From JAIYDQ01 sp034408855 (GTDB lineage Bacteria > Planctomycetota > Planctomycetia > Pirellulales > Pirellulaceae): a stretch of DNA of 64,000 nt. The notes beneath the pieces are model-generated. The model did no database searches, had not been told where the DNA came from, and saw only the letters and a program-made list of their open reading frames with translations. A program made the position numbers and the translations under genes. Where the stretch lies: NCBI GenBank assembly GCA_034408855.1, contig JAWXCK010000074.1:124001-188000 (forward strand). Direction: 5' to 3'. Below are positions 8,838-19,587 of this stretch, in pieces; the stretch's first letter is position 1; the number at the start of each line of letters is the position of its first letter.

Positions 8838-9305
8838 ATGCAGCGAGTTGTCTTTGATTGCATGATTTTTCTTCAAGCAGCCGCCCGATCAACCGGTCCG
8901 GCTGCCGTCTTGCTCGAACTTGTTGAGAATGGGATGCTGCAACTTGTAGTTTCCGTCGAAATCCTCGATGAAATTGGCGACGTTTTGCGTCGCCCAGAGT
9001 TGACGACCAAATTCAAAAGCTTGACGCCCCAGGTTGTGACGGAGTTTCTAAACCGACTCCAGATTTGCTCAGAAACCGTCGATTCTGTACCGAAGGTATT
9101 CGTTTAAGAGCGTGACCCCAAGGATGAAAAGTACGTTAACCTTGCGATTGCCTCGAAGTCCGACGTCTTAGTAGGTCGCGATAAAGACATTCTTTCGCTT
9201 AGGGATCAGAACAGTCCACTTCGAATTGCTTTTGGCGATCAACTCAAATTGCAGATTCTTGATCCAGTGGAGTTGCTTCAAATTCTGCGACAAGAGAATG
9301 CATAA
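8838..9305 (+). pseudogene. PIN-domain toxin broken by an in-frame TAA
   Basis: The frame from the ATG at 8838 to the TAA at 9303-9305 spans 155 codons, interrupted by one TAA at 9105-9107. Before the stop: RVVFDCMIFLQAAA (first PIN acidic motif) and VSVEILDEIGDVLRRPEL, typical of the PIN toxin family related to TIGR00305. After it, in the same frame: ERDPKDEKYVNLAIASKS, then DVLVGRDKDILSL, which carries the late acidic residues of the PIN active site. In relatives a residue, often an aromatic or small one, sits just before the RDPKDE segment, so one base change (for example TAT or TAC to TAA) would explain it. The 89-residue truncated product lacks the second half of the active site and should be inactive as a ribonuclease. 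Confidence 0.8.
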
Positions 9306-9347
9306 CCTTTTTCGATCGCTTCTTGGATCACCGAAGCCAATCAAAGT

Positions 9348-9605
9348 TTGCCTTCGCTCCGCGAACGCAACATGACAATCGGAGCGTATGACGAGCCATC
9401 ACCTCCGATTGCTGCAGGCGATGGAGCTGTCGCTATCGCTCTTATCAAAACCCGCGTCGTTTCCGAACTTGTTCGAATGACCTTCGATGATGGCGCGGAA
9501 CTAACAGGCACCCATGATCACCACGTCTGGTCGTTACACCGCGGTGATTGGGTAGCCCTGGGTAACCTAATGAACGGCGTCCATCGAATCGTTCCGAATC
9601 GGTGA
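9348..9605 (+). pseudogene. Hint-domain-like fragment
   Basis: The 85-codon frame (TTG start at 9348; open back to the PIN gene's stop at 9303) contains a segment resembling the C-terminal half of a Hint (hedgehog/intein) domain: ALIKTRVVSELVRMTFDDG followed by ELTGTHDHHVWSLHRGDWVA and LGNLMNG. These match the usual strand pattern with a T-x-x-H-like site (TGTHDHH). The N-terminal splicing block with its nucleophile cysteine is missing, and no host protein flanks it, so it looks like a leftover of a larger gene, such as a polymorphic-toxin Hint module. It may still be expressed as a short protein. The family call is moderate and based on pattern only. Confidence 0.45.
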
Positions 9606-9609
9606 TTCT

Positions 9610-9900
9610 CTAGGAACCCAGTAAGAAAAGCAGCCCCCAAACAATGATCGTGCATATAAACGAAAGCAACCACAGCGTCTTCAAGATGCGCCAAGCTGGA
9701 TTGGTCGAAATGTCAAGCATTTGCCCGCGTTGATCCGCGAACGCTATCGTCGTAACGAGAACTACGATCGGAAAAAAGAATTGGAGGAGATTCAAGATTA
9801 AAAATGCGATCAAAAAGCCAGCGAAACCAGTCCGTAGCAACGCAAAAAGCAATGCAACGGCTGTGGTCGTCCACAAAAGATCAGAGATCCCAAATCTCAT
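9610..9900 (-). CDS. Small multi-pass membrane protein, unknown function
   Basis: The 96-residue product opens MRFGISDLLWTTTAVALLFA, a pattern I associate with small planctomycete membrane proteins (xFxxxDLLWxTxxVAL). Three hydrophobic stretches follow: about residues 9-45, a second overlapping run rich in Phe and Ile (LILNLLQFFFPIVVLVTTI), and a C-terminal helix (LWLLSFICTIIVWGLLFLL). I recognise no enzymatic motif. It stops 4 bp from the Hint fragment, converging on it. Nothing nearby suggests a job. Confidence 0.6.
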   Translation of the reverse strand: MRFGISDLLWTTTAVALLFALLRTGFAGFLIAFLILNLLQFFFPIVVLVTTIAFADQRGQMLDISTNPAWRILKTLWLLSFICTIIVWGLLFLLGS

Positions 9901-10075
9901 GGATGAGTATCTATCTATGTTGGATAAAAGAATTGTGATCTATCTCAACTTGGACGGCGGGATAGATCGTGCGTTGTGGTGAACCGATGGGCCGGTCGAT
10001 CGCGAGTTCGTATGCATTTCCTATTTGCCCGCGGTATCCAAGATCTGTCAGTCTACCGCTCCCGATTTCATTTGT

Positions 10076-10126
10076 CATCCGTTCGGAGCTTGCCTCCGAC
10101 GAACGCGTCTTGGTGTACTAGGCTAT
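10076..10126. repeat. Second copy of the 8278-8327 direct repeat
   Basis: CATCCGTTCGGAGCTTGCCT is shared exactly with the copy at 8278. The match continues with scattered substitutions through GTGTACTAGGC. The two copies are in the same orientation and bracket about 1.8 kb holding the toxin-antitoxin remnant, the Hint fragment and the small membrane protein. Confidence 0.65.
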
Positions 10127-10139
10127 CAAGTTTAGGCGG

Positions 10140-10700
10140 TTGAAAGAATTGGCCCAAAGAGCCTTTCAAGCTCAAACTACCAAGGAGTTCTGTGATGGGA
10201 GCTCAAGGCCTGTGAAACCGTATTCGAATGGAATCGAAATGCGATTCAACGTGGGAAAACGGAAATCGCAACAGGCAAACCCTACTCGTCATCTCAGGAA
10301 CGTCGCGGTCGTCGTCGAAGCGAAGCGCGTTGTCCCGAGATTGTCAAGCCAACTAAGCATATCATCGATGATCGTTCGCAGACCGATCCGACGTTTCATT
10401 GCCAAAGCGAAAGTGAAGATTGGTCCTTTTTCACGTGGTGGAATGACTCGGCGCTATCAAGACCAAAACGCTGCCGATACGGAACTATCTTACGCACGAC
10501 GAAAATCGCCATCCACTGGGCAGTTACGATAACTTGGCTTGGTATACCGACGAACGTTTGGACTCTTGATAAGATCTATTCGCGTGGAGTGAAGTGGACG
10601 AAAAACGCCTTCAAGGTCGTTGCCGCTCGACTCCAACGCACCATTGGCCTTCAAACTTAGATTGTAAAAATCGATCCACCACCATCGGACTGAGAGTCCG
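10140..10700 (+). pseudogene. Degenerate Rhodopirellula-type (ISAzo13-like) DDE transposase
   Basis: Pieces of one transposase appear in order but in different frames. Bases about 10196-10412 give EWNRNAIQRGKTEIATGKPY and then IIDDRSQTDPTFHC, resembling the N-terminal region of this family. A second frame near 10398-10440 gives AKAKVKIGPFSRGG, like the segment around the first catalytic Asp region. Bases about 10530-10675 give WTLDKIYSRGVKWTKNAF and VVAARLQRTIGLQT, then a TAG where the family normally has Trp, then IVKIDPPP, matching the C-terminus. Most of the catalytic core is deleted. No inverted-repeat ends of the element were identified. Family placement is from memory of the conserved segments, not a search. 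Confidence 0.65.
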
Positions 10701-10797
10701 TGTTTGGGAATCATATAGATCGAATTGGAAAGATGGACCAGACGAGAAATTCAAGTCCGAACGCAAAAACTTTGCGAATCAAGCGTCCAGTCCGCCG

Positions 10798-10884
10798 CAA
10801 AAATGGAATGAAACAGTCAAGGAGCGTTTACTTCAAAGCGATTCGAACTCTGCCCAGCTCCTTGACTGTTTCATTCCATTTTTG
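10798..10884. repeat. Perfect 28-bp inverted repeat beside the CRISPR array
   Basis: Bases 10798-10825 (CAAAAATGGAATGAAACAGT...) are the exact reverse complement of 10857-10884 (...ACTGTTTCATTCCATTTTTG), separated by 31 bp. The left arm is preceded by the end of the transposase debris and the right arm ends 60 bp before the first CRISPR repeat. It could form a strong hairpin (terminator for transcripts leaving the array) or be a small mobile-element relic. Confidence 0.8.
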
Positions 10885-10944
10885 TGCGTTCGCTGGTACG
10901 TTTATTTCGTCCCACCACCTTACCCCGCGTCTTCAACTCACCAG

Positions 10945-13900
10945 GCTTCAATGAGGCCGCATTCAGTTGAATGCGGAAATACCGATGGTATTCCTTCGTG
11001 AGAAACGAAGTAGTCAAGCTTCAATGAGGCCGCATTCAGTTGAATGCGGAAATTTGGTCGCTGCTGAAATCGGCGGCGGCGGAGGAAAGTAGCTTCAATG
11101 AGGCCGCATTCAGTTGAATGCGGAAATGCAAGATCATCTCGACGGAAAACTCGGCATCAATGCGCTTCAATGAGGCCGCATTCAGTTGAATGCGGAAATC
11201 TTCCGCAAATTGCGATGTCTTTTCTGTTAACTGTGGCTTCAATGAGGCCGCATTCAGTTGAATGCGGAAATTTGGGCTGCGATCGGGCGCGTCAACGCGA
11301 CAGGCACGGCTTCAATGAGGCCGCATTCAGTTGAATGCGGAAATGCGATTTACCGATTGGTCAATCTCTGGACAGACGCGCTTCAATGAGGCCGCATTCA
11401 GTTGAATGCGGAAATAAGCAGAAGACAAAGCAATTGCCGAAGCGATCGAGGCTTCAATGAGGCCGCATTCAGTTGAATGCGGAAATTTGTCTTTATGTAG
11501 GTACTGATTGTATTTTTGCTCCGCTTCAATGAGGCCGCATTCAGTTGAATGCGGAAATCTAAACGCGATGGCCTTGATCCAGTTTGGGACGTTCGCTTCA
11601 ATGAGGCCGCATTCAGTTGAATGCGGAAATCTGGTGGACCATTATTTCCAAATCTTCTCTGTGCAGCTTCAATGAGGCCGCATTCAGTTGAATGCGGAAA
11701 TCAGGATACGCATGGAATCGCAGCTACGGCGAACTTGGGCTTCAATGAGGCCGCATTCAGTTGAATGCGGAAATTCGGGGATCTTGCTGATCTGTTCGGA
11801 CAGCGCAAGGCTTCAATGAGGCCGCATTCAGTTGAATGCGGAAATGCGAATGGGACTTTGACAAGGACGTTTACAAGTACGCTTCAATGAGGCCGCATTC
11901 AGTTGAATGCGGAAATCCGCCTTGGTCGATTCCGGCCATGTTCTGCTCCACCTGCTTCAATGAGGCCGCATTCAGTTGAATGCGGAAATGAAAGAGCCAG
12001 AACCATGCCCGCATCGCATCGGTTCGGCTTCAATGAGGCCGCATTCAGTTGAATGCGGAAATTTTTTGCTGTAGGTCGCGTTGTTGCTCATTGACCTTGC
12101 TTCAATGAGGCCGCATTCAGTTGAATGCGGAAATTCGGCACTTCGTTCGAAGATTCCTTCCGGCGTTCGCGCTTCAATGAGGCCGCATTCAGTTGAATGC
12201 GGAAATATCGAGCTTGACTATTAGTAGAGAGAGGTCAGCAGTGCTTCAATGAGGCCGCATTCAGTTGAATGCGGAAATTTACACGCAAAACAGCAGGTGG
12301 GACTCTTGGCAATTGCTTCAATGAGGCCGCATTCAGTTGAATGCGGAAATTCGCTGGTCTTTCGGGGTTTCCTTTAGTGATCGGTAGCTTCAATGAGGCC
12401 GCATTCAGTTGAATGCGGAAATGCCAAAACTTCTCGCTTTCGCATCGAAGGGCAGTAGCTTCAATGAGGCCGCATTCAGTTGAATGCGGAAATGCACCTG
12501 GGCAACTTCGGTACATCATCGGGAACAGCGCTTCAATGAGGCCGCATTCAGTTGAATGCGGAAATATTGGTTTTGAACCAACTGATGATGCGAGTGAAAC
12601 GCTTCAATGAGGCCGCATTCAGTTGAATGCGGAAATCTGGAATGTCTCCAATGCAAACAAGCGTCATGCCCGGCTTCAATGAGGCCGCATTCAGTTGAAT
12701 GCGGAAATATGGTTAGTTGGTCCGGCGCAAAACGGATTATGCAGCTTCAATGAGGCCGCATTCAGTTGAATGCGGAAATATACAGCCCAATACCATCGAT
12801 CGACACAGGCTTCGGCTTCAATGAGGCCGCATTCAGTTGAATGCGGAAATCCACGATTCGATCTTTGTTCCCGTATTGGTCTGCGAAGCTTCAATGAGGC
12901 CGCATTCAGTTGAATGCGGAAATCGGCGTATCGGCAAGCTTGTGGAACGCGTCGGACATGCTTCAATGAGGCCGCATTCAGTTGAATGCGGAAATTGCCG
13001 GAACAAATGAGAGCCGGATTAACCAAATGAGTGCTTCAATGAGGCCGCATTCAGTTGAATGCGGAAATTGATTGGTGAACCGAAGCAGGCGGTGGCGGGA
13101 CCTGGCTTCAATGAGGCCGCATTCAGTTGAATGCGGAAATTTGGACGTTCACTGCGACTAAGGTTGTCGATGAGATGCTTCAATGAGGCCGCATTCAGTT
13201 GAATGCGGAAATTTGCCAGTCGGCACTGACGAAATGCCGCCGCTGCTCAGCTTCAATGAGGCCGCATTCAGTTGAATGCGGAAATCGGCGATTCTTCAAG
13301 ACTCGATGGTCGCGAAACTAACGCTTCAATGAGGCCGCATTCAGTTGAATGCGGAAATCTAACATCGATCTGGATGTTAGCCGCTTGCGTCTCGAGCTTC
13401 AATGAGGCCGCATTCAGTTGAATGCGGAAATGAGTGTTGTTCGTTTCGTTTCACCGCCGCTGATATCTGCTTCAATGAGGCCGCATTCAGTTGAATGCGG
13501 AAATTCCATTTCTCTGTATCGTTCGAGCAGCTGAAGGCTTGCTTCAATGAGGCCGCATTCAGTTGAATGCGGAAATCTTGCTGGATCGACCCATTCCCAC
13601 TCGGGTCGCTGAGCTTCAATGAGGCCGCATTCAGTTGAATGCGGAAATTGCGACGGGACTGATTGAGCGGTTCGATAAACCGTTTGCTTCAATGAGGCCG
13701 CATTCAGTTGAATGCGGAAATAAGCTGTCGGAAGCGACGACGACTTCGAACCTAAGGCTTCAATGAGGCCGCATTCAGTTGAATGCGGAAATCTGAAGAT
13801 CCTCTTGACTGTCAATTAGACGCTGATGCTTCAATGAGGCCGCATTCAGTTGAATGCGGAAATACCGATACCGAAATCCCGTCGCAGAATATCTATCCGC

Positions 13901-16900
13901 TTCAATGAGGCCGCATTCAGTTGAATGCGGAAATGAGCGATTGCGAATACCTGCCGAAACAAAGACGGGACGCTTCAATGAGGCCGCATTCAGTTGAATG
14001 CGGAAATGCGATTGTCGAGATGGTAACGCATCCACAAGGACGGCGCTTCAATGAGGCCGCATTCAGTTGAATGCGGAAATGATTGCATCCACCGAGATTC
14101 GAGAGGAATTGAATCGCTTCAATGAGGCCGCATTCAGTTGAATGCGGAAATTATTCGACTGCCGTGGTTCGTCCATAGATTCGGTTGCTTCAATGAGGCC
14201 GCATTCAGTTGAATGCGGAAATAAAAGGCCGACGCCGTACAATCCGTACGACCGAAACGCTTCAATGAGGCCGCATTCAGTTGAATGCGGAAATTACGCA
14301 CGAAACAATGTTTCGACGTTTGACCCTCGGCTTCAATGAGGCCGCATTCAGTTGAATGCGGAAATACGTAAGACTTGCCCGGCCCATCCCCAATACACTC
14401 CGGCTTCAATGAGGCCGCATTCAGTTGAATGCGGAAATCTAATACGCCGCCTGATATCGGTGGCAATCCTTTTTCGCTTCAATGAGGCCGCATTCAGTTG
14501 AATGCGGAAATTACAAGCCGAATAATGAGCATCTTGTAGCCAATACTGGCTTCAATGAGGCCGCATTCAGTTGAATGCGGAAATTACTGTCGCCGATTGC
14601 GATTAACCGACCGGTACATGCGCTTCAATGAGGCCGCATTCAGTTGAATGCGGAAATTGCTAGAACGCTTTCATGTTCCGTTGTACCGATGGGCTTCAAT
14701 GAGGCCGCATTCAGTTGAATGCGGAAATGCAAGCGTGCACCAATTGTTGATCGGCTCGAAAATGCTTCAATGAGGCCGCATTCAGTTGAATGCGGAAATT
14801 TCCAGTGCAACAAAAACGGAAGCACTGCGGACGAAGCTTCAATGAGGCCGCATTCAGTTGAATGCGGAAATGATCTTGGCCAACTCTTTAGTATCCAAGT
14901 CGCCGCGCTTCAATGAGGCCGCATTCAGTTGAATGCGGAAATAAAAGCAACGCCTTCGATCAGCAACGCACTGGCTTGCTTCAATGAGGCCGCATTCAGT
15001 TGAATGCGGAAATGCAGAACGCACGGAGGGTCGTCCACGTCGTAAATAAGCTTCAATGAGGCCGCATTCAGTTGAATGCGGAAATGCGTCGTGATGGCTG
15101 CTTACCGGCCTGCCCGACAAGCTTCAATGAGGCCGCATTCAGTTGAATGCGGAAATGCCGTCCGACGAAACGAGCCCAGGCGAGAAAAATTCGCTTCAAT
15201 GAGGCCGCATTCAGTTGAATGCGGAAATAAATTAACGATCTAGGGTCATTGTCGTATGCAACGAGCTTCAATGAGGCCGCATTCAGTTGAATGCGGAAAT
15301 GACCGAAGCGTTGGCTCTACTGGAAATGCCGGAGAATGCTTCAATGAGGCCGCATTCAGTTGAATGCGGAAATGATTACCGTCAGGACGATGAGGACGGA
15401 ACCATAGTAGCTTCAATGAGGCCGCATTCAGTTGAATGCGGAAATTCGAGGTTGCTGGTAAACCTTCCGCCGTCGACCACGCTTCAATGAGGCCGCATTC
15501 AGTTGAATGCGGAAATCCGCCGCAGCTCCCGCAGCAAGAAGAGCCGCCGCTAGCTTCAATGAGGCCGCATTCAGTTGAATGCGGAAATGCTTTTTTGGCC
15601 GCCTTGAGCAGGATCGCGACAGCCGCTTCAATGAGGCCGCATTCAGTTGAATGCGGAAATTAAGAGCCGAGTGGAACATTACAACCGAGCGCTACGCTTC
15701 AATGAGGCCGCATTCAGTTGAATGCGGAAATAAGAATCCTGGAACGCTGGAAACGGCCCTTTATCGTCGCTTCAATGAGGCCGCATTCAGTTGAATGCGG
15801 AAATGCAGAAGCTCGCAAGGAAATGCGAGAAGCGGCTGCGCTTCAATGAGGCCGCATTCAGTTGAATGCGGAAATGAAGACGTAAAGTCGATGAGCCGGG
15901 ACGCGAAGATCGCTTCAATGAGGCCGCATTCAGTTGAATGCGGAAATGTCATTGCGATGGAATGCGGCGAACCAACGATGCGTGCTTCAATGAGGCCGCA
16001 TTCAGTTGAATGCGGAAATACTAACGGAAACGCCACCACTACGAGTTTCGCCTATTGCTTCAATGAGGCCGCATTCAGTTGAATGCGGAAATCTTCAAGA
16101 GCAGCAACAGCGGCAGAGCGAGCAAAGCGCTTCAATGAGGCCGCATTCAGTTGAATGCGGAAATTAGGGTCGACGGCTCGCGATCGCTTCACGATGCTAC
16201 GTGCTTCAATGAGGCCGCATTCAGTTGAATGCGGAAATTTGAATCATAGTTTTTCCTCGGTTGACCCGGTTATGCGCTTCAATGAGGCCGCATTCAGTTG
16301 AATGCGGAAATACGACAATGGATCTGATCCGGTTTCATCATTGCTGTGCTTCAATGAGGCCGCATTCAGTTGAATGCGGAAATATTCTGTTGCGTTGTTT
16401 TTGAAGGTTGCTTATTGCGTGCTTCAATGAGGCCGCATTCAGTTGAATGCGGAAATTCACTGGAGGCAAGTAAACAATGGCTTTTCAATACTGCTTCAAT
16501 GAGGCCGCATTCAGTTGAATGCGGAAATTTTTGGAGTTCATTTATGGTGAGTTACGACGGAATGGCTTCAATGAGGCCGCATTCAGTTGAATGCGGAAAT
16601 TGGATTCGATTTGATCGATAGCGAGCTGGTCGAGTTGCTTCAATGAGGCCGCATTCAGTTGAATGCGGAAATAGCGGTTCGTCGAAAATGGCTTCTCGCA
16701 AGCGACCGCTTCAATGAGGCCGCATTCAGTTGAATGCGGAAATTGAGCGATGCAAAAAAGCTTACGAATTTTGGTGTGATGCTTCAATGAGGCCGCATTC
16801 AGTTGAATGCGGAAATTGGGTGATCCCAATTGATAAACCCTCCTCCTGAGCGCTTCAATGAGGCCGCATTCAGTTGAATGCGGAAATTTGTTGAAAAAGC

Positions 16901-17396
16901 TTGCAACGATGGCTGGACCGAAGCTTCAATGAGGCCGCATTCAGTTGAATGCGGAAATTTAGCGTGACCGCCAGCGGTCGTCTGTGCGGTCGTGTTGCTT
17001 CAATGAGGCCGCATTCAGTTGAATGCGGAAATCATGATCGTTGCGTAGTAAACCAGTTCGATAGCCTTGCTTCAATGAGGCCGCATTCAGTTGAATGCGG
17101 AAATCGTTCAAGAAGAATTCAACCAATTGGTTTGGATCTTCAGCTTCAATGAGGCCGCATTCAGTTGAATGCGGAAATGCTGCTATCGAAGCAAAGATGC
17201 AACAAAGGATACTTGCTTCAATGAGGCCGCATTCAGTTGAATGCGGAAATAAATGATGAAAAGCCAACTCGAAGACGCAATCCAACGCTTCAATGAGGCC
17301 GCATTCAGTTGAATGCGGAAATTCCACGTTGGGCCGGACGATCCTTTTGAAAACATTGTTGCTTCAATGAGGCCGCATTCAGTTGAATGCGGAAAT
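10945..17396 (-). CRISPR. CRISPR array, 90 repeats of 36 nt and 89 spacers (type I-G)
   Basis: I located 90 repeat starts from 10945 to 17361. On the plus strand each begins GCTTCAATGAGG and ends TTGAATGCGGAAAT. I saw no substituted copy, even at the ends. Inside is a palindrome, CCGCATTCA GT TGAATGCGG. Spacers are 35-38 nt, mostly 35-37, and no two share the same opening bases. The minus strand reads ...CCTCATTGAAGC at the 3' end, resembling the ATTGAAAC/G-type 5' handle of type I crRNAs, so I infer minus-strand transcription from a leader on the right, in the same direction as the cas genes. Long reading frames with MRPHSVECGN or FRIQLNAASLK repeats are artefacts of the array. Spacer targets cannot be determined here. 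Confidence 0.98.
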
Positions 17397-17735
17397 GGCT
17401 GTCGCGGTAAAGGCTGGCGGCGACTTGTGTTGCGATTCAGTTTGCGAGCGATGGTGTTTTTCCAGATGCTTCATTGTGTCTCCAGGTTTGTGTTCTCCCT
17501 AAGTTCTGTCGCTTACTAGACTTGCTAAACGCGAGCGACTGGCGTGTTTTTCATAGCACCTGACCGCTCGCATCTGTCTCGCAACGCCGACAATGGCTTT
17601 ACTCTACCGCGCATTCTTGAACTTGGTAGACACGATCCGCTGGCGACTCACAGTTTTTTACCGAAAACGTGTGCTAGCGCACATCGACTGATCAAGAAAG
17701 TTGCTTCGCGATGGCGATTGGAGAATCGAGTTCCC
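17397..17735 (-). promoter_or_regulatory. Probable CRISPR leader
   Basis: This 339-bp non-coding stretch separates the array from the cas4-cas1 stop. It is the expected leader position if the array is read on the minus strand. It contains two similar blocks, GCGAGCGATGGTGTTTTTC (17444-17462) and GCGAGCGACTGGCGTGTTTT (17531 onward), and a small palindrome TGTGCTAGCGCACA near 17670. It is not strongly AT-rich. The orientation is inferred from cas gene direction and repeat 3' end only; both terminal repeats look perfect, so repeat decay does not help. Confidence 0.5.
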
Positions 17736-19568
17736 TCAACGAGTCACGAATACGGGATACGTTTCAATCTCTCTGGTAATCACTCGAGCTAGTAGTCGAG
17801 TTTGAATCTCTAACAGTCGTCGGTAGCTGACGCGATAATCGAACAGCGGATGCGTTACCAACTGATCCATCCGCTGTTCATAGGCTCGAAAAAACGCTTT
17901 CCTACCCGGTTCGGTACACGTGACTCCGACGCCAGCCGAAACAAAATGTTCTGGGTATACCATGCGAGTGTTGATCGCGGTTATCACCGAAGAATCGACG
18001 ATCAGCGGACGGAATGGTTCCATCAAATCGAGTGGCAATGCCGGGCGGCCAGGACGTGGAAGATGAAAAAATCCGAGATACGGGTCGAGCCCTACCGCTT
18101 GGCAAGCGATCGCAAAATCTTTCGTTAACAAACTGTAGCCTAAACTCAGCAACGCGTTCACTGGATCACGTGGCGGTCGTCGATTTCGTCCTCGAAAATC
18201 AAAGCTCCATTTCGGTGGCTGGCCGATGGCGGCCAGTGGATCGGTAGGTGCATCGCCGGGCTTGAGCATCCCTGCGAAGTGTTCAAAATAAACTCGAGCC
18301 GCCGAGCCTTCGATTCCCAACAGCGATGCGGCACTCGTCATCCGATCGACCATCGAAGCATAGCGTTTTAGTTCCCGAATCGCCGATTCGGGTGGGGCGA
18401 TATGATTGCGCATCAACAGAGTTCTCTGATTGCGAATCTTGCCGATCACCAACTGCTTGGCGACCTTTAAGCAACGTTCAGATTGGTCTGCCATGCGAAA
18501 CTGTTCGCGCCGAAGCAAGATATTCTTTAAACCCGAACCGTGCAGCGTACCGTAATAGTATCCGTGCTGGGAATGCAAGACGACCGGGATATCAGAAGCC
18601 GCCAGTTCCTGAAGGGCTTGTGTCGAAATCTGAATATTGCCGAATAGGTTGACTTGATTCAACTCCTTCATTCGGACTTCTTGTATGACCTTTCCGTTCT
18701 CCTTTACCCGAAGCACTTCATCGGACTTCCCCACACTTAAGCCTTGTGTATTCAAGTAGAGTGGTCGAAGATCGTCGCGAGGCGTTGTCGGGAGTCGCAC
18801 TTCGCGGACTGCGATACCGCCTTGGTCGGCCGACCGGCAGCGATTGGTCTCATCAGGTAAACAAATGGCGACCAAGGAACAGCGAGGGCACTTGGGGCTG
18901 TTGATCAGCGGTGGCGGCGGCGACGATAGTTCGGAAATCGTCCGAGCGTCGCGGATAGTTCGCTCGGTCAATGCTATTAAATCCGCGTCGATCGGGATAG
19001 TAATTCGCTGTCGCGTTTCCGCAAAGTAAAGGACTCCCGCTTCGCATTCAAACCCATTTTCGCGAAGCACTAAAGCTTGCAAACAAATCTGAACTCGTTC
19101 GGGATCCCAAGCGGTTGGCATTCCATCTCGACCTCGTTTCGGCGAGCCACGTTTATAGTCAACGGGCGTTACTCGCTGCCCGCTTCCTTCGACAAGATCC
19201 AACTTTGCGACCACACCCAACGATTCGCTCGATAGAGTCACACTTCTCGCGTGAATCGTATCGTCGACTAGCTTCGGAGATTCGATCGTCACTTCTTTTG
19301 CGACTGACTCTTTGGTATCGAATAGGTCTAGTTGTCGTTGAGCAGGAGCAGGGAGTGCATCAACTTTTTGGTCGACGCGGGCGTGGACTTGATCGCCTTC
19401 TTCGGTATCCGCACTCGGTGCGAACTGCCCTTCGACATGCATGAGATAGAATAGCCGATGACAATAGACCGCTTCGTTAATCATTCGAGCCGGGAGATAG
19501 TCATCGACATCGAAAGGCGGCGTTCGTTGCGTCGGCGCGGAATCGGATTCATTAAATGAAGCATTCAT
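17736..19568 (-). CDS. cas4-cas1: Cas4-Cas1 fusion, spacer acquisition nuclease/integrase
   Basis: The protein joins Cas4, which trims prespacers and helps choose PAM-adjacent DNA, to Cas1, the integrase. It has 610 residues. Residues about 20-235 are Cas4: an early cysteine (VYCHRLFYLMHVEG), the RecB-type nuclease core (KLDLVEG, VTPVDYKRG, QICLQALVLRENG) and a C-terminal CPRCSLVAIC iron-sulfur cluster site. Residues about 270-610 are Cas1: N-terminal beta domain (LRPLYLNTQGLSVGK), then LGIEGSAARVYFEHF with the metal-binding Glu, and the GFFHLPRPGRPALPLDLMEPF segment carrying the catalytic His and acidic residue. Both active sites seem intact. Fused Cas4-Cas1 is characteristic of type I-G (I-U) systems. 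It starts 20 bp after cas2. Confidence 0.97.
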   Translation of the reverse strand: MNASFNESDSAPTQRTPPFDVDDYLPARMINEAVYCHRLFYLMHVEGQFAPSADTEEGDQVHARVDQKVDALPAPAQRQLDLFDTKESVAKEVTIESPKLVDDTIHARSVTLSSESLGVVAKLDLVEGSGQRVTPVDYKRGSPKRGRDGMPTAWDPERVQICLQALVLRENGFECEAGVLYFAETRQRITIPIDADLIALTERTIRDARTISELSSPPPPLINSPKCPRCSLVAICLPDETNRCRSADQGGIAVREVRLPTTPRDDLRPLYLNTQGLSVGKSDEVLRVKENGKVIQEVRMKELNQVNLFGNIQISTQALQELAASDIPVVLHSQHGYYYGTLHGSGLKNILLRREQFRMADQSERCLKVAKQLVIGKIRNQRTLLMRNHIAPPESAIRELKRYASMVDRMTSAASLLGIEGSAARVYFEHFAGMLKPGDAPTDPLAAIGQPPKWSFDFRGRNRRPPRDPVNALLSLGYSLLTKDFAIACQAVGLDPYLGFFHLPRPGRPALPLDLMEPFRPLIVDSSVITAINTRMVYPEHFVSAGVGVTCTEPGRKAFFRAYEQRMDQLVTHPLFDYRVSYRRLLEIQTRLLARVITREIETYPVFVTR

Positions 19569-19587
19569 AGTGGCCCTTTTACGGAAA

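Noticed and set aside
10945..17396. Many open frames of 60-130 codons with MRPHSVECGN or FRIQLNAASLK repeats
   Set aside because: They are translations of the CRISPR repeat; the 71-74-nt period keeps frames open in short runs. No initiation signals.
17472..17792. Short plus-strand frame across the leader and the end of cas4-cas1
   Set aside because: Lies opposite a firmly identified gene and the probable leader; no family resemblance.
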